From NCBI GenBank assembly GCA_021292105.1, contig CM037871.1, positions 40,727,337 through 40,791,336 on the forward strand: 64,000 nt of DNA, in the 5' to 3' direction. Every line of letters begins with the position of its first letter. Position 1 is the first letter of the stretch. The translations under genes and the position numbers were made by a program. Positions 1 to 12,721 of the stretch are shown in pieces. A model generated the notes under the pieces. The model was not told where the DNA came from and searched no databases. It saw only the letters and a list, made by a program, of their open reading frames with translations. The DNA is from Anadara kagoshimensis (lineage: Eukaryota; Mollusca; Bivalvia; Arcoida; Arcidae).

Positions 1-229
1 TGCAGGGTCTTTTCTAGAGTCCGACTGTAGTTTGTACAAATCATGGCGATTGGATATCCAAGATGGCTGCCGTTACTAAAAAAGAAAAACCTTAAAAAAT
101 CTTCTTCTTAAGAACCAGTCATAGGGAACAAAACCTGATTTGAAATTTAGCTTCTTGTTGGTCTTAAATTCTAATTATGTACATTTCATGGAATTCCGAC
201 AAAAAATAGGTAACACGTTTTTCCGTTTA

Positions 230-1640
230 ATTTTACAAATATCGTAAAATATTTTCAAATTGTTTAAACCCATTTGATCAGATAATGACATGGGGTTTTC
301 AGTTTTGACATATTCTTGTGATTACCTTCATTTATATGATATATAAATTAAGGTCGTGGGTACAAAGGTCTAGGTCACACATGCAAAAGAATACTGAAAT
401 GGTTCATTATCGTGCAAACTATTAACATTTTCTATAGGCATGTGTATTAGAATGCTGTAGATTTTAAAACAACTACTGTTATGATGTATTGAAAATGTCA
501 TTGGTTAACAGGTCAAGGTCACGGATGCAAAAAAATATAGAAATGGTTATAACTTGACTATTTGATCAGATAGTGACATGGGGTTTTCAGTTTTGAAATA
601 TTCTTGTAATTACCTTCAAAATGGGACCAAGGTCAATTGTGAAGGTCATGGCCTAATTTTTTACCTATCTGATTTTAATTTATTATCTGGAAAATTATAA
701 ACTTTTTTGTATAGGCATGTTTATTAGAATATTGTTGGCATTGATGTAACGATCAAACGACCATTTTAATATATAGATTAAGGTCGTGGGTTCAAAGGTC
801 AAGGTCACAGATGTGAAAGAATACTGAAATGGTTAATTATCTTGAAAACTATTAACTTTTTGTATAAGTATGTATATTAGAATGTTGTAGGTATTGATAC
901 ATCGATCATTTTCATGTCTAGAAAAAGGTCATGGGTCAAAAGATCAAGGTCACAGTAGCAAAACAATACCAAAATGGTTAATTATTTGGAAAACTATAAA
1001 CTTTATGTATAAGCATGTATATTAGAATATTGTTAGTATTGATGCAAATCATTTTGGTGTAAAGATATAGGTCATGGGTTCAAAGGTCAAGGTTACAGAT
1101 GCAAAACAATACTGAAATGGTTCATTATTTTGAAAAATATTAACTTTTTGTATAGGCATGTATATTAGAATGTTGTAGATATTGATGCAACGTTCATTTT
1201 GATGTATAGAAAAAGGTCATGGGTCAAAAGTCAAGGTCACAGCAGCAAAGCAATACCAAAATGGTTAATTATCTGGAAAATTATAAAGTTTTTGTATAGG
1301 CATGTATATTTGAATATTGTTGGTATTGATGCAACGATCAGTTTGATAGGTAAAGGCCATGGGTTCAGAGTTCAAGGTCACACAAGTAAAAGAATACTGA
1401 AATGGTTCATTATCTTGCAAACTATTAACATTTTGTATAGGCATGTATATTAGAATGCTGTAGATATTAAAACAACTACTATTATGATGTATTGAAAATG
1501 TCATTGCTTAACAGGTCAAGGTCACGGATGCAAAAAAAAAATAGAAATGGTTATAACTTGACTATTTGATCAGGTAGTGACATGGGGTTTTCAGTTTTGA
1601 AATTACCTTCAAAATGGGATCAAGGTCAATTGTGAAGGAT
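230..1640. repeat. Tandem array, ~145-150 bp degenerate unit with higher-order structure
   Basis: About eight diverged units are visible. Each has the landmarks AAAGGTCAAGGTCACAGATG, then 'gaaatggtt', then 'ttttgtataggcatgtatat', then a 'ttgatgcaacgatcattttg' block. A longer module (TTGATCAGATAGTGACATGG followed by a ggttttcagttttgaaa block) appears near 270-330, 555-600 and 1565-1610, so the array is built from two unit types. Most units hold TCAAGGTCA, preceded in several by AGG. The short ORFs across it are by-products of the repeat. I see no gene here. Confidence 0.85.
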
Positions 1641-2550
1641 ATGACTAATTTTTTACCGTTCCTGAAAAATATTGTTGACCCAATTTTTACGCAGTGTAAA
1701 TTCAGATGTATGTTTCAACCAAATCATTGAAAATGTTTTTCTCTGAATTGATCAATTTTAACCAAATGCAGCATGAAAAGTCCTTAAGTGACAGTAATCC
1801 AAAAGTTGTGTCTGGCATATCAGCCAAAATCTAAGGTGGCTCCTGTTTCTATAAATTGCAAAAACACAAAAGACCAATGCAGATTTATTTTCCAACCACT
1901 TTTGTTCCATTTGCAACGCAAAAAGAGCCATTTCACAAGATTTGCATGTTATTTATCAAAAAATGTTAATACCCTGCCAGTCGAGCATCACAGTCCCTAT
2001 TGGGCCTCTTGTTGTTATTCGATTGATATTTTTCTTTATTTCCCTGCAAAGCAATATCACGTGATGGATTTTAATAGGGTTTGAATTTTAATTGTCAAAT
2101 GTCCAATTGGAAGACAATGGCGGTGTATACTTATCATTCTTTAAATTAATTTCTAAGTAAAAAACGTGCCCATCTGTTTCTAGTTACTTCTTTATTTTTA
2201 CTTCAGTTTATTTATCATATTCGTCTGATTCTTTTGTATTATTAAAGAATATAAGACAATATTGCTACTCTAGTGACAGCCTCGTTGTTTCATGTTCTAT
2301 GTATATGTAATTTCCTTAATAATTATAAAGCTTTGTAAAGTCCTTTCACATTCCATTAATTAAAAGTACATACAAAAAGGAGATGTAAGAATTTAATGGT
2401 AAAATATGGTAACCTTTGATAAAATTTTAATTACATCCGTAGTGTTTTGACCCTTTATTTCGTTTAACATTATCCAATAATAGCAACGAGGAAGTGCTGT
2501 GCGTTTCGAATGCTGTATTCATAAAAAACACGATTTCACAATGCTTCATC
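1641..2550. other. No recognisable feature
   Basis: AT-rich sequence. The 98-codon open frame at 1788-2084 has no recognisable domain, compositional bias or splice context, and I do not consider it a gene. Confidence 0.6.
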
Positions 2551-2885
2551 AAAAACAAACATACTAATTCATGTCCAAATCACAATCTGAAAGTAAAAAC
2601 TTTAAACACATGAAGTTCAACCAAGGAAGTAAGGATTGATGCTCCGGAAAGGTAAGCACTTGGTTCCCTAGCTTCAACCGCCATTTATGTAATCAAACTT
2701 AAGAATGAAAGGCACATTGGAACTATGGGGCGTCAAAATCTATAGGCACAGATACATCATACTTATCAACAATATTGTGATAATGAGTATTCAAAAATCA
2801 ATACAAAGACACTAATTCATGTCCAATTCACAGCCGTAAAAATGGAAATTTAAAAGGTGAACGTCTACTAAAGAAGTGAGGCCTC
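2551..2885 (-). mobile_element. Retroelement R, two truncated diverged copies
   Basis: On the plus strand this begins with the reverse complement of R's fixed 3' end (ACATACTAATTCATGTCC) and continues through the 'accaaggaagt', 'gctccggaaaggtaagcac' and 'gtcaaaatctatagg' landmarks to about 2785. A second, shorter piece with the same 3' end starts near 2808 and ends near 2885. Both are strongly diverged, with no coding capacity left. Confidence 0.7.
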
Positions 2886-2890
2886 GAATG

Positions 2891-3281
2891 GGGAGGCCGC
2901 GGTGGCCTAATGGATAAGACGTCAGTCTTCAAATCAAGGGTCTCTCACCAATGTGAGTTCGACTACCGCTCAAACCACCAAACCACACGTGGAAAAGTTA
3001 TTTTTCCTTGCCGTTGGCCTTTACTTGTTCACCTGGTATCAGTATGATGGACCGGGGGAGTAGTACGCTTGTCTGTGGCATACTGACTTAGTGAGCTAGC
3101 ACCTTAAAGTCGCCCTGAGTGCGCGCTAGTGCAAGGCAGACCATACAACACACTTGCGATTCACATGTATACACCAAATTGTTCACAGATTAATGCATAG
3201 ATATTAATAAAATAGTTCTCGTCGCGAATTACTGAAAACTTGCTGATGCGACGTTAAGAAAGATTCAACCAACCAACCTTG
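2891..3281 (+). mobile_element. tRNA-derived SINE, family S1
   Basis: The head resembles a tRNA promoter: an A-box-like TGGCCTAATGGATAAGACG near 2903-2921 and a B-box-like GAGTTCGACTACC near 2956. It does not fold as a true tRNA. The body contains 'tcacctggtatcagtatgat' and the 3' part contains 'cgcgaattactgaaaacttg', 'gatgcgacgttaagaaag' and ends in AACCAACCAACC. The body and tail recur, reversed and 5'-truncated, at 45357-45620, which shows it is a dispersed family. The Pol III origin is inferred from the boxes. Confidence 0.75.
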
Positions 3282-3299
3282 ATCGGGTGTTCCGAAAGG

Positions 3300-6200
3300 A
3301 TAAACAATATCCATTTTAAAAAATAAAATTTCAAACACAGATTGATTTAGCACATGAAGTTTAATAATGAAATATTTTGAGCTGACTGCAGTGCAGTTAT
3401 AACAAACATATAACAAATAAATAAATTCATTAATTTAAAACGCACTTCAAAGGTGCTTTTGTGGAAAAGTTAAATATTCTTGCAGCATTAATGTCAAACA
3501 CAACACTGGAGATACAAATGTTGTTCCTTATTCCTTTATAACAATATACAAAACACTTGTGGAGTATCGGTGATACACTTCAAGATTTTAAGAAACTTTC
3601 GTTTTGAAAGTGATTCTAAACAAATTTAATAACGATTTAAAGAAAATTACATGTACAAGCTAGAGCAAAATAAAATTAACATGATAAATAAAAGCAATGA
3701 TTGAAACTATTAAACAATATTCTAATTTAAATCATTCTACTAAAGTCATGAATCTCTTTTATGAAATAAATGATATTAAAATTGTGACAATAAAGGTACT
3801 TTTGACATTATTACAGTTGACCTACACTCTTGACATTTTCTTTGTATCAGAAGTACTCCTGTTTCACGTAATCTTAAAGTTACTAATTGAAATAAAATTG
3901 TCTGCTTAATATGGAATTCTATAACCAGAGAACTAAATTGAATATAACAGTAAAACAAAGTACAATATGTTCAATGAAGTCTCCAAATCAAATATACTTC
4001 AGATTTGTTGTAGTTTCAATTTTCATTACTAAAATTTAAAATGAAATATTTGTATGAAACCTTTATTATCAAACAAACTTCATAAAAATACTTAAAGTTT
4101 GTTGTGCGTTCTGATTGGATCGTCGAAATTCGACGTCATAATTTGTGCATCATTTTAAAAATTCAAAAAGTTTAAAATTTTAAATTATCCCATTACTTTG
4201 TTTTCATTTTCTAATGACTTTTTATAATTTCAGAAAAAAATGAAACTGTACGAAGCAGATATAAAAACTGTTTGCTGAAAATAGTCTTCATTACAATTTG
4301 GTTTATTTCATACTACATTTAACCTTGCATCCACGACTATAAATCATTGGAACAGTGAGAGAAAATGACCAACTGTGCTGTGCAATAAATCATTAAAAAG
4401 ATGTTTAACAGTACATTTACTTTGTTTAAGTTATAATTTATAGACGTATTGACAAAGTCCTTTAGGTCACAATCAATAAAAAAAAATCAAGCTTAGTTAC
4501 CTGCAATAAAGACACAGTGACTAAATCTAATTATTAATTCGAATGAAAAGGAAAGAAAACGAGCCCAGCGGCAGCAAAATAATATTAAAAGATCGCAGGG
4601 GGATAATGGAGTAAAAAGAAATTTAAAAAGGTTTGAAAGACTGAGAAAAATAACTAGACCAACGTAAGTATTACTGCTTATATAAAAATACAATTAGATA
4701 TTTACAGAAAAAAGTAAACATACAGCACAAAAAACATACATCTTGTAGTTCCTAATATAGAAACTGACAAAAAACTAAAAACAAATGAAAAATGCAAACA
4801 GAACATTTTGTTTGAAAGCAACATGCTGAAATAAATCAGGAAGGTAGTTCTTCGACAAAAGCTGTAACTGATAAACTGGCTTTACCAAACATCCAGTGAG
4901 AACACTATGTAAAACACCAATAACCAGGAGAAAAATAATTTGTTACATACATGCTATCCAGAAATAAGCTTATGTAATATATACATAAATGCTTAGTGGG
5001 AAGTCAGTAAATTGGCTATCAAATTAAAAAGGACAATTTTACAGTAACAAGAGAACGAAAGAAAAAGAAACTTAAGATATAAGATATCTGGGAAAAGATG
5101 ACAACAACAGATAGATGTCAACCAATGATGGTAAAAGGGAGATAGATAATATTTTACACAAAGCAGACATCTTGCAAAATTACACTGTCGACCTTTGTAA
5201 TGTCGAATCCCACCAACATCCTTCTTACAAAATACATAAGTAGAACCATGTGCTTATGCCAAAGGCAACAAGATATGACACAAAAGCAATAAAGACAGCA
5301 GATGCAAATGTCTGTATCTACTATCCCTGAAGAATAAATTAGAAATATTCACCCACACATATATACAATGACCCAGTAACACTGATAATAGACGAAAGCA
5401 GTGATAAAAAGAAAATTGACAAATGAAAAATGAAAGCAAATTTCGAAGGCAAAAATGACGCGGTGATATTTGGTATCTGTGGTGTCTTTAGCATGAATTA
5501 CATGTACATTTAGTGTCGTGAAAATTTGTCGAAAAAAAGGTGACGAGTTTTTGGTTGTTATTTGTTAAAATTCCGAAAAATAAACATTGCGAGTTTCTGA
5601 CATTTTCTATAGGTTTAAAACCAACATCTAAAATCATATTTACTTTTTTACTTGTTAAAAAACGTGATGTCATAGGGTTGATGACAATATATATATGTAA
5701 AATAATGTTTGTGTTTTAGCGACCAAGTGGTATCAAAAGAAATCTTTTGTATTTTACTTGTATACAATGTATGTACGTTACATTGTATATTCCCTATATT
5801 GTTATTAAATATTAGGTTACTTTTGTTTAATAATGAAAAAATGTTAATAACAATATTTTATTTTTGTTTCTCTAGAATTTGCTAAATTTTAGACCATATG
5901 ATAACTTTGTAATGAGTTATCAACGATTAACATACCGAACTCATGATAAAACTTGTTTTTGCATTTGCTCTAAAATCAGAGGGAGAGCTCCGTTGTGTGG
6001 GGTTATGTAGTGTGGGGTTATGTTGTGTGGAGTTATACGTGTACTTTAGAGAAACTTTTGGCGAATTGTAATGCATTTTTACTCGCGAATTAAAGAATGT
6101 GTTTTAAACAATAAAATAGCTCAGCTATAGTTTTATCAACTAAATCAAATAGAACCATACTAGTTTATGTCAAATTACAATTCCAAAGCATATTGAAACT

Positions 6201-7350
6201 TGAAAAATAGTAAGTACATTTGAAAACGTTAACTTTTGACTAAGGAAATGAGACCGCGTGCTCTGGAGCAGACTGGAACAAACAAATTTTGGAAGAATAA
6301 ATGAATACTTCTGAAAACAATTTTACAAGACAAACCCAACTGTTGCAACAAGCTACAGAACGGCGACATAGAAAACATTTAGATGATGAGATCTTAGTTT
6401 AAGAGTTAATTTTTTTTCAACTTACATAATGCAAGTATATCATTATATGCATGGTAACAGAAAATCACTTAATAACACAAAATAGCAATCGAACGAAATA
6501 AGGAAACCTTCTATTTAGGATCACATTGGATTAATTTACGACATGCAATTTACTGAGTGCTCAGAAAAATTGAGCAAAAACATGTGTAACGTTAAACAAT
6601 AAGTACTCGGTAATAGTCATGGTAACCACAAATACAAAACAACAAAATTAAAAAATAAATACATAACAAAAATTAAAAAATTTAAAAAATTAAAAAAATC
6701 TCTGTTAAATCATTCAATAATAAAATTTTATGTAATTTTTCAGTTCTGATAAACAATCAAGTATTTGTTATATATGGCATGGATAAGTATGTTTGTTTTT
6801 GATTATGTATGCTTCAGAAAGTAATGTCTACCTCGACCCAAAATGTTTTGATTGAAACGTGAGTGGAAATTCATCAAACTAAAGCACATTGGTTTCATAA
6901 CTACTAACTGATACTAATGGGGGGTTTATTAATACTTTTAATTTGAATTACTTGAACCACTGAGTTCACTGATTGAGCTTCGAACATTTTATCACTGATT
7001 AAACTAACATAAATTCGAGAGAAAAAACGATCCCTGAAATAGGATGTTTGGCCTGTACACTTTAAACCATATACCTGAAGAGTAGCCAATATCTACCTGA
7101 ACCAAAGATGTTGTTTTTATTGAAAGGGCCATATGTAAATAAAATATGTTTTACAACTATGCCATTTTTATGGAGATAGGTTTCATTCACACTAGTATTT
7201 GATTTTCACCTTTATCATACTAACCAAAGTTTGAACTTTCAATCACATTTAACGATTACACTAATAAACACGTACTTTCGAAAAATTGGTCCTTGTTATA
7301 GGTGAAAATGCGGTATTGTATGTATGCACTAGTGTAAACTTATTTAATTT
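3300..7350. other. No recognisable feature; AT-rich
   Basis: Four kilobases of AT-rich DNA with only short random open frames. A small direct repeat of a TGTGGGGTTATG motif lies at about 5995-6035. No exon with a matching splice context or recognisable protein family was seen on either strand. Confidence 0.55.
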
Positions 7351-7358
7351 CGCGTGTG

Positions 7359-7364
7359 TTTATT
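7359..7364 (-). promoter_or_regulatory. Possible polyadenylation signal of the GPCR gene
   Basis: AATAAA on the minus strand about 360 bp past the GPCR stop codon. This hexamer is frequent by chance in such AT-rich DNA, so it is only a candidate 3' end. Confidence 0.25.
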
Positions 7365-7725
7365 TTCGCGGTATAGGAAATTTATACATATCCGCGTGGT
7401 TTAATGTTCGCGTTTATGAAATATGCACCATATAACATAATGTTCATTATATAATTCTCGCTCTGTATTAATTTTCGCGCGAAACAAACGACTGCGAAAT
7501 AAGCGGAAATTAGTACACCACGAAGATAAATACGTTTACAGTATAAAACATTTGATATTGTGTTCACCACTATGAATAGCGGTTCAAGGCTGAAGAAAAA
7601 AACAACCACCCAAAAACAAAACAATTGAGACAAAGCATAAACATAAGTTTCCAAAGCATGGCGTAAAATCTCCATTCTTGTATCTTTAACTTTGATTACC
7701 ATTCACAAATGTGATATAAACAGTT

Positions 7726-7850
7726 TTAATAAAAGTCTTGTTCAATCGCCGTATTTGAGGTTACTGTGTATAATCCCATTTTGGATAGCTGCCGCTTAAA
7801 CCATCCCCGCCATTTCCTTGCTTCTCTTCGGAAAGCTGTGGTAAACATCC
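7726..7850 (-). CDS. GPCR last exon: helix 8, C-tail and stop
   Basis: The acceptor is CACTTTTTTCTTAG. The first two bases complete GGG (Gly), giving YG then MFTTAFRREARKWRGWFKRQ, a basic amphipathic helix 8. The short tail ends NTAIEQDFY and TAA at 7728-7726. No Cys for palmitoylation is visible. Ser/Thr residues in the tail could be phosphorylation targets. The tail is about 40 residues, short for the family, though a downstream alternative exon cannot be excluded. Confidence 0.88.
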
Positions 7851-9114
7851 CTAAGAAAAAAGTGAAATATATCTTTAAATAACTTTCGCCAAGATCGCTG
7901 TCGATAATTTAACACAAGACAAATGTAACTTGTTAATGGTTCTCAAGGGCACATATGTGTCAGAGTAATTGATTGATCTGTTATGTTGAATAAGGATCAT
8001 TCATCAGGTTGCCCAAGAAACCGTCTATAATAACAGTACATTTAGGATTCCCTAGTGCAATCACGTATCTCCGGCAACACGAATTAGGCAACGTTAAGCA
8101 CATCCCAAAGATATCGATAAAGAACGCAAAAACTAATTAAGAAAGCTGTCTTCTTTTCCCTCCTCTTTTGTGTATTCACTTAAATAATTTCCTAGTGCAA
8201 TCAAGTATTTCTGACAACACGAATTAGGAATGGTTTAAGTACAGCCTTGAGGTATTTTATTAAGACTTTACTAAGAAAGGTTGAACAGTTTTTACGTATT
8301 GGTTTTAGAAAAAATCCCTAAACTGGTACTGACAGTTTTTGATAACTTTACAGCTGAGGTTGTCATGGCATTAAAAACGACAAGTCTTATATACTATTGA
8401 CATAGTTTTTACAGCACAAAAATACATGGGTGAAAAAATTGTTACGCAGTAAAGAGTTGCATTGCTAAATTTTCAATATATAGAAAGGTTTGCTGGTTGG
8501 TCGTGAAGTCTGAAGGCATGTTAACGGATCACCGCAATCTCCTCTAACCGCCTGCGATCGATCCCCGTTCGGGTTAATACTAGAGATAAGAATTATTGTT
8601 TTTTCACCACCCAGACATGACCACCTCGATGTTCGACTGGGGAGCTCAATGTCATTACACAACTCAAAAATATTATTGTTTGAATGAGGTTTTATGTTGT
8701 AGACAAAAATATTTCTTTTGTGATATCTAAAAGTGAAGTTGCAGAAATTCTATCTTAGCAGAGCATTCAGGGCGATGCTGCGGATGGTAACAAGCTGAGA
8801 AAGTCACAGACCATAAGTCATAATATGACTGTTTGTCTGAATATAACGTCAGCATTTGCTCCCATGACTGCTATTCTCAGGCTTATCGTGGCGAGGGGTA
8901 TCTGTTTTAAGACGTTATCTGAAGAACCTCGTAACCTCTAGTTCTAGATGTCGAGTACTTATGTGAAGTTTTAATTCTTGGTTGGGTACCCCGCCTCCTA
9001 CCACATCCAAAACATGAAACTAAATATTAGTTAATCGTCATGACTCGTCAATAGTTTTCAAAACTATTTTATTCCAGTATTTCGTATAGAAAATAATACA
9101 TGTATGTTATTTAC
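7851..9114. other. GPCR intron; no further gene seen
   Basis: Last intron of the receptor. Around 8495-8655 there is GC-richer sequence (GCGATCGATCCCCGTTCGGG) that looks like part of a dispersed repeat but lacks a second copy here. A direct repeat built on CCTAGTGCAATCA with ACACGAATTAGG lies at about 8050-8090 and 8190-8230. Confidence 0.4.
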
Positions 9115-9203
9115 CGTAAACTATTGGATCTATACAGGCATTAGAAACAGCAAATATAAAAAGTCCTCGTTGAACTTTTGGGTCGATCTCCATCGCTGAA
9201 GCT
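9115..9203 (-). CDS. GPCR exon: ECL3 and TM7
   Basis: The acceptor is TTTATATTTACAG. The first base completes an AGA (Arg) codon, followed by ASAMEIDPKVQRGLF and then IFAVSNACIDPIVYG, a clear TM7 with DPxxY. The donor TACG|GTAAAT leaves phase 1. Asp at the NPxxY position, together with the preceding SNAC, supports a GnRH-type receptor rather than a generic amine or peptide GPCR. A competing acceptor two bases further in would break the phase with the 64-bp exon. Confidence 0.9.
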
Positions 9204-9594
9204 CTGTAAATATAAACGGCAACACATTTCGTTTAATTAAACAATCTAACATGTCATAACAACATTTATTGAGGTGTTAACGTGGATTGATTTTTGTGTA
9301 TATTATTGATACAACGTCTTCAGCTTTATGAACTATCCAAACATTTCATAGTGATGTTTTAAACTTTGCCACAGAATTAGCTATTCTAAAATGTTCTCAT
9401 CAGTGTCAACATTTTGGTCTGAGATTTTCTTTAACGGATTCGATATTTAAATTTTGATAAAATTGTATATGGACCAAAATAAACATGTTGTTATGAGACG
9501 TTCAATTCGGCAGTGACCTAATGACAGTGATCTCATTATATTTCAAATTTGTGCTTTATATTACGTCCTTATGTTGCAGTGTGTTCTTGATAGA

Positions 9595-9740
9595 AATTGT
9601 AAGGGATGCTTTCCCTTCTGGAGCACCCGGCCATACTTCCGTAGTGGAAGTTCTCGTGACTAACCTAACTTGTCAGTTTCAAAGTTTTTACTTTGCTTCT
9701 GGATTGTGATTCGGACATGGATTGGTATATTTTTTATTAT
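9595..9740 (+). mobile_element. Retroelement R, 5'-truncated 3' end
   Basis: About 140 bp of R in sense orientation inside a GPCR intron, opposite to the gene. Landmarks are 'ccttctggagcacccggcc', 'taacttgtcagtttcaaag', 'ggattgtgattcggacatgg' and 'attggtat' at the 3' end. No coding part remains. Confidence 0.8.
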
Positions 9741-10073
9741 ATCATTGGTCTGCTTTAGTAGACTAAACGCATTGTTATGTTTATGTATTTATGTACCAAA
9801 TATTATAAAATATATAGGTTTGTTTAACGGAGTCGGGATCCTCCCACAGTACTATAACCACGTTCATAATTTATGACCCGTCCAAAGTTTAATTATCAAT
9901 GGTTCTAATACTACATGTTTTATGTGTTAGTCTTTTGTTGTCTCTTTTGTTTGTTTCTTTGTGTCGTTTCATTGACTTTATCACAAATATTCATAAAAAG
10001 TATTTTGTATTTGTTGTTTGTAATATGTTTGCTAGTGGTGTGTATGTAAAATCTACTGTTCTATATTTCCCAC

Positions 10074-10137
10074 CTGTCGATCCACCACCATGCAGCCATA
10101 AAAAAGTATGGAGTCCAGCATAAAATGAACACTGTCA
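10074..10137 (-). CDS. GPCR exon: TM6 and ECL3 (64 bp)
   Basis: A very short exon after a TATTTTATATTACAG acceptor. It completes a GTG codon and reads TVFILCWTPYFFMAAWWWID, carrying the TM6 hallmark CWxPY, then ends AG in phase 2 before GTGGGA. The donor is weaker than the others, but phase 2 is exactly what the next exon needs. Three consecutive Trp residues at the top of TM6 are noteworthy. The exon is shorter than the usual gene-finder minimum and is easily missed. Confidence 0.88.
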
Positions 10138-10569
10138 CTGTAATATAAAATATAGTAATTTATTTATTTCTTGATAAAATCAGACTTATTTTTTCAATTT
10201 GTATAAGTCCGTTTTTGGACCTCTGGTTGTAAAGTTTTGATTAGGCCCAATAAAAGTACTTCAACCAAATCACTGGGCATATTTTTTGCAAGGCTGACCA
10301 GTCCCCGAACATAGATGAGTGATCTTCATAAAATGCTTAAAACAAACCAATGGACATCAAAATTGTCAAGATGACTAGTGACCGTACATAGTCGGTTGTA
10401 TTAAACAAGTGGTCATTATATATCCTTATTTTGTCCTATTTAATGACCCAATTCCCTTCGGGTTTTTTTCCTGATGTTTGTTTCTAATTACATTGTCTAC
10501 AGTAAGAACATGTTTCTAGCTAAGAAACATTTAAAGTGTATGTCAATTTCAAAAGTTGTATATTATACC

Positions 10570-11063
10570 AGACATGCATATCATATGTCAACTTTCCTTT
10601 TCTATGTAGCAATATACGTGCTTCTCTTGCTTATGGTGTATTAGTTTCCCAAATAATATGCTATGATAAACTTTGTTCCCACTTAGGGGAATTTGTTCAA
10701 CGAAGCAAATAAATTGTTGACCCAGGGATATTGCAAGTCCAGGCTTATCATGGCCCTCAAAAAAATTTATGGCCGTCGTCACAGTATTATTGTTAGTTTG
10801 ATGTCTCTGTGTCCAGTATTGCACTGGATATATATATCTGACGTCTCATAGTTCCATGTTCCTTTCCCACAATTATTATTACACACGTGGCGCGTGTAGC
10901 TAGCTAAACAGGAGGTGCTTACCCTTCCAGAGCATCCGGCCTCACTTCCCTGGAGGAAGTTCACGTGTCTAACCTGACTTGTCAGTTCCAAAGTTTTTAC
11001 TTTGCTTCTGGATTGTGATTCGGACATGGATTAATATGTTTGTTTTTCACTAATCATTTAATT
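10570..11063 (+). mobile_element. Retroelement R, longer copy with decayed ORF end
   Basis: A sense copy in the largest GPCR intron. The left part, read on +, shows FPFLCSN-like then SLAYGVLVSQI and LGEFVQRSK, the decayed end of the ORF seen more clearly at 38718-39229. Frameshifts and stops follow. The 3' UTR has the shared 'taacctgacttgtcagttcc' block and ends at 'cggacatggattaatatgtt'. The copy is dead. It defines R as C-terminal coding plus about 250 bp of 3' UTR. Confidence 0.8.
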
Positions 11064-11727
11064 TAATGATTTTTATTATTTATAAAAAAAAACCCACAAT
11101 CCCGGAAATATCAAGACAATCTGTAGAAATAATACATACTAGATTGAAATGAAATTTCCTAGAGAAAGCTAATCAAAACCCAGAAGTAACTCTGGAGTAT
11201 TATCATATTAAGGTGATTCGATATGCTTCTGAATGAAACCTTCATTACCTCGAAAGAAATGTGACAAAAAATCGTCCGATTTTTAATAAACACAAGTTAT
11301 TAAATCTGTTTTTTCCTAGAGCAATGTCAAGGGAGGCTTATTTGTGTTCCTTTTCAAATATGAAAATGATTCCTTTCATTTTATGAAATATATGCCTCCT
11401 GGCACATATAAAGCGGTAGTATTAAACATTTCAAAACAATAAGGTTTACAGGTTATTGACTTGTGAACACTATGATATAATAAACTGGAGGCAAGACAAA
11501 AAAACTGTTTCAAACGATGGTATAATTGTGTATCAGGTATAAATGTAGGATTACTCGCCATTTTATAAAACAAAATCGATCATACAATGTCCTTTCTGGT
11601 ATTGAAACTTGACTTTTTGGCACTCAAGGTATAAACTTTGTGAAAGAAATCCGTAGTTTTGGAAACTCGACTTAAAATTGTTTTGTTTGTCTTTATCAAC
11701 CTTATGGTATATACTTTCAAACAAAAA

Positions 11728-11786
11728 TCACACGCACACACACACACACACACGTATATAATATACATACATATATATATATATAA
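11728..11786. repeat. Microsatellite (CA)n followed by (TA)-rich run
   Basis: A run of CA dinucleotides passes directly into CATACATATATATATATA within a GPCR intron. Confidence 0.9.
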
Positions 11787-12721
11787 AATTCTAGCCGCCA
11801 GGTGTTATTTTCTGCAAACAACGTCCGTTTATGTATGGGTCTCGTAATGTATTTTTTGTGTGGTTAAATTCACAAGGAAATGTATAATAACTTGTTAAGT
11901 TGTGTTTGGCTAAGTCATGAATTGTCGACGTCAAGACGCAATCTTTTTAGATTCGGCGGTGTTTGTACATACTTAAACAAAAATATTTGAAAACAATGCA
12001 ATATTTCCAATTCTTTGTATTTTCTTAACCGGAAAAGTAAATGCAAATATTAACTGTAAAATAACACCAATAACTAGACTTGTAGTGAAATAGGCTTTAG
12101 CGAGGTGGCATATTTATGGATGACCAATATAACAAGGCTTTACTGTACTTCAAAATCAGTTTCCTCCTTTTAAGTTGATACGTTTTAAACAAGTAATAAC
12201 ATAAAGACACAAGACAAAAATTTAAAGGCAAGTTTCTACATACAATATTGTATCAATCCCTGCTGTATTGGCTCTTGCAATGTCGCTTCGTGTTAATTGT
12301 TAAACATGCATAATAGATAACGATTGATTAATTGAATCAATAATATGTCTTTTTCATAAAGACCAACCAAAGGTGAAGTGACAGAAATTTTTACCTTTGC
12401 GGTTGTTCAAGCAATGTGCAAAGTGGTTTTTTATTTGGCGTGACATCCCTACTGTGACAGAATTGTTAAGGTCTCTTCCAAAGACTCTTATTTCTAAATG
12501 CCAAAGTTTTAACATACAATTAACAGTCAATACCTTATTTCAAGTTGTCTAACCCGGCCCGGATTCAAAACCCTACTTCCTCGATATTCAATATACAACT
12601 TGGGCTTCAGGAGTGAAAATGGACTCAACGACTTATGTCGAAATGAACATATTATGACTGATTTAACTGTATGACAACAAGAAATAAAATGATAAAATTG
12701 ATACACTTAGGCACCTTAGTA

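Noticed and set aside
9840-9885. Minus-strand MNVVIVLWEDPDSVKQ as a TM6/ECL3 exon
   Set aside because: No CWxP motif or acceptor, and the true TM6 exon was found at 10074-10137.
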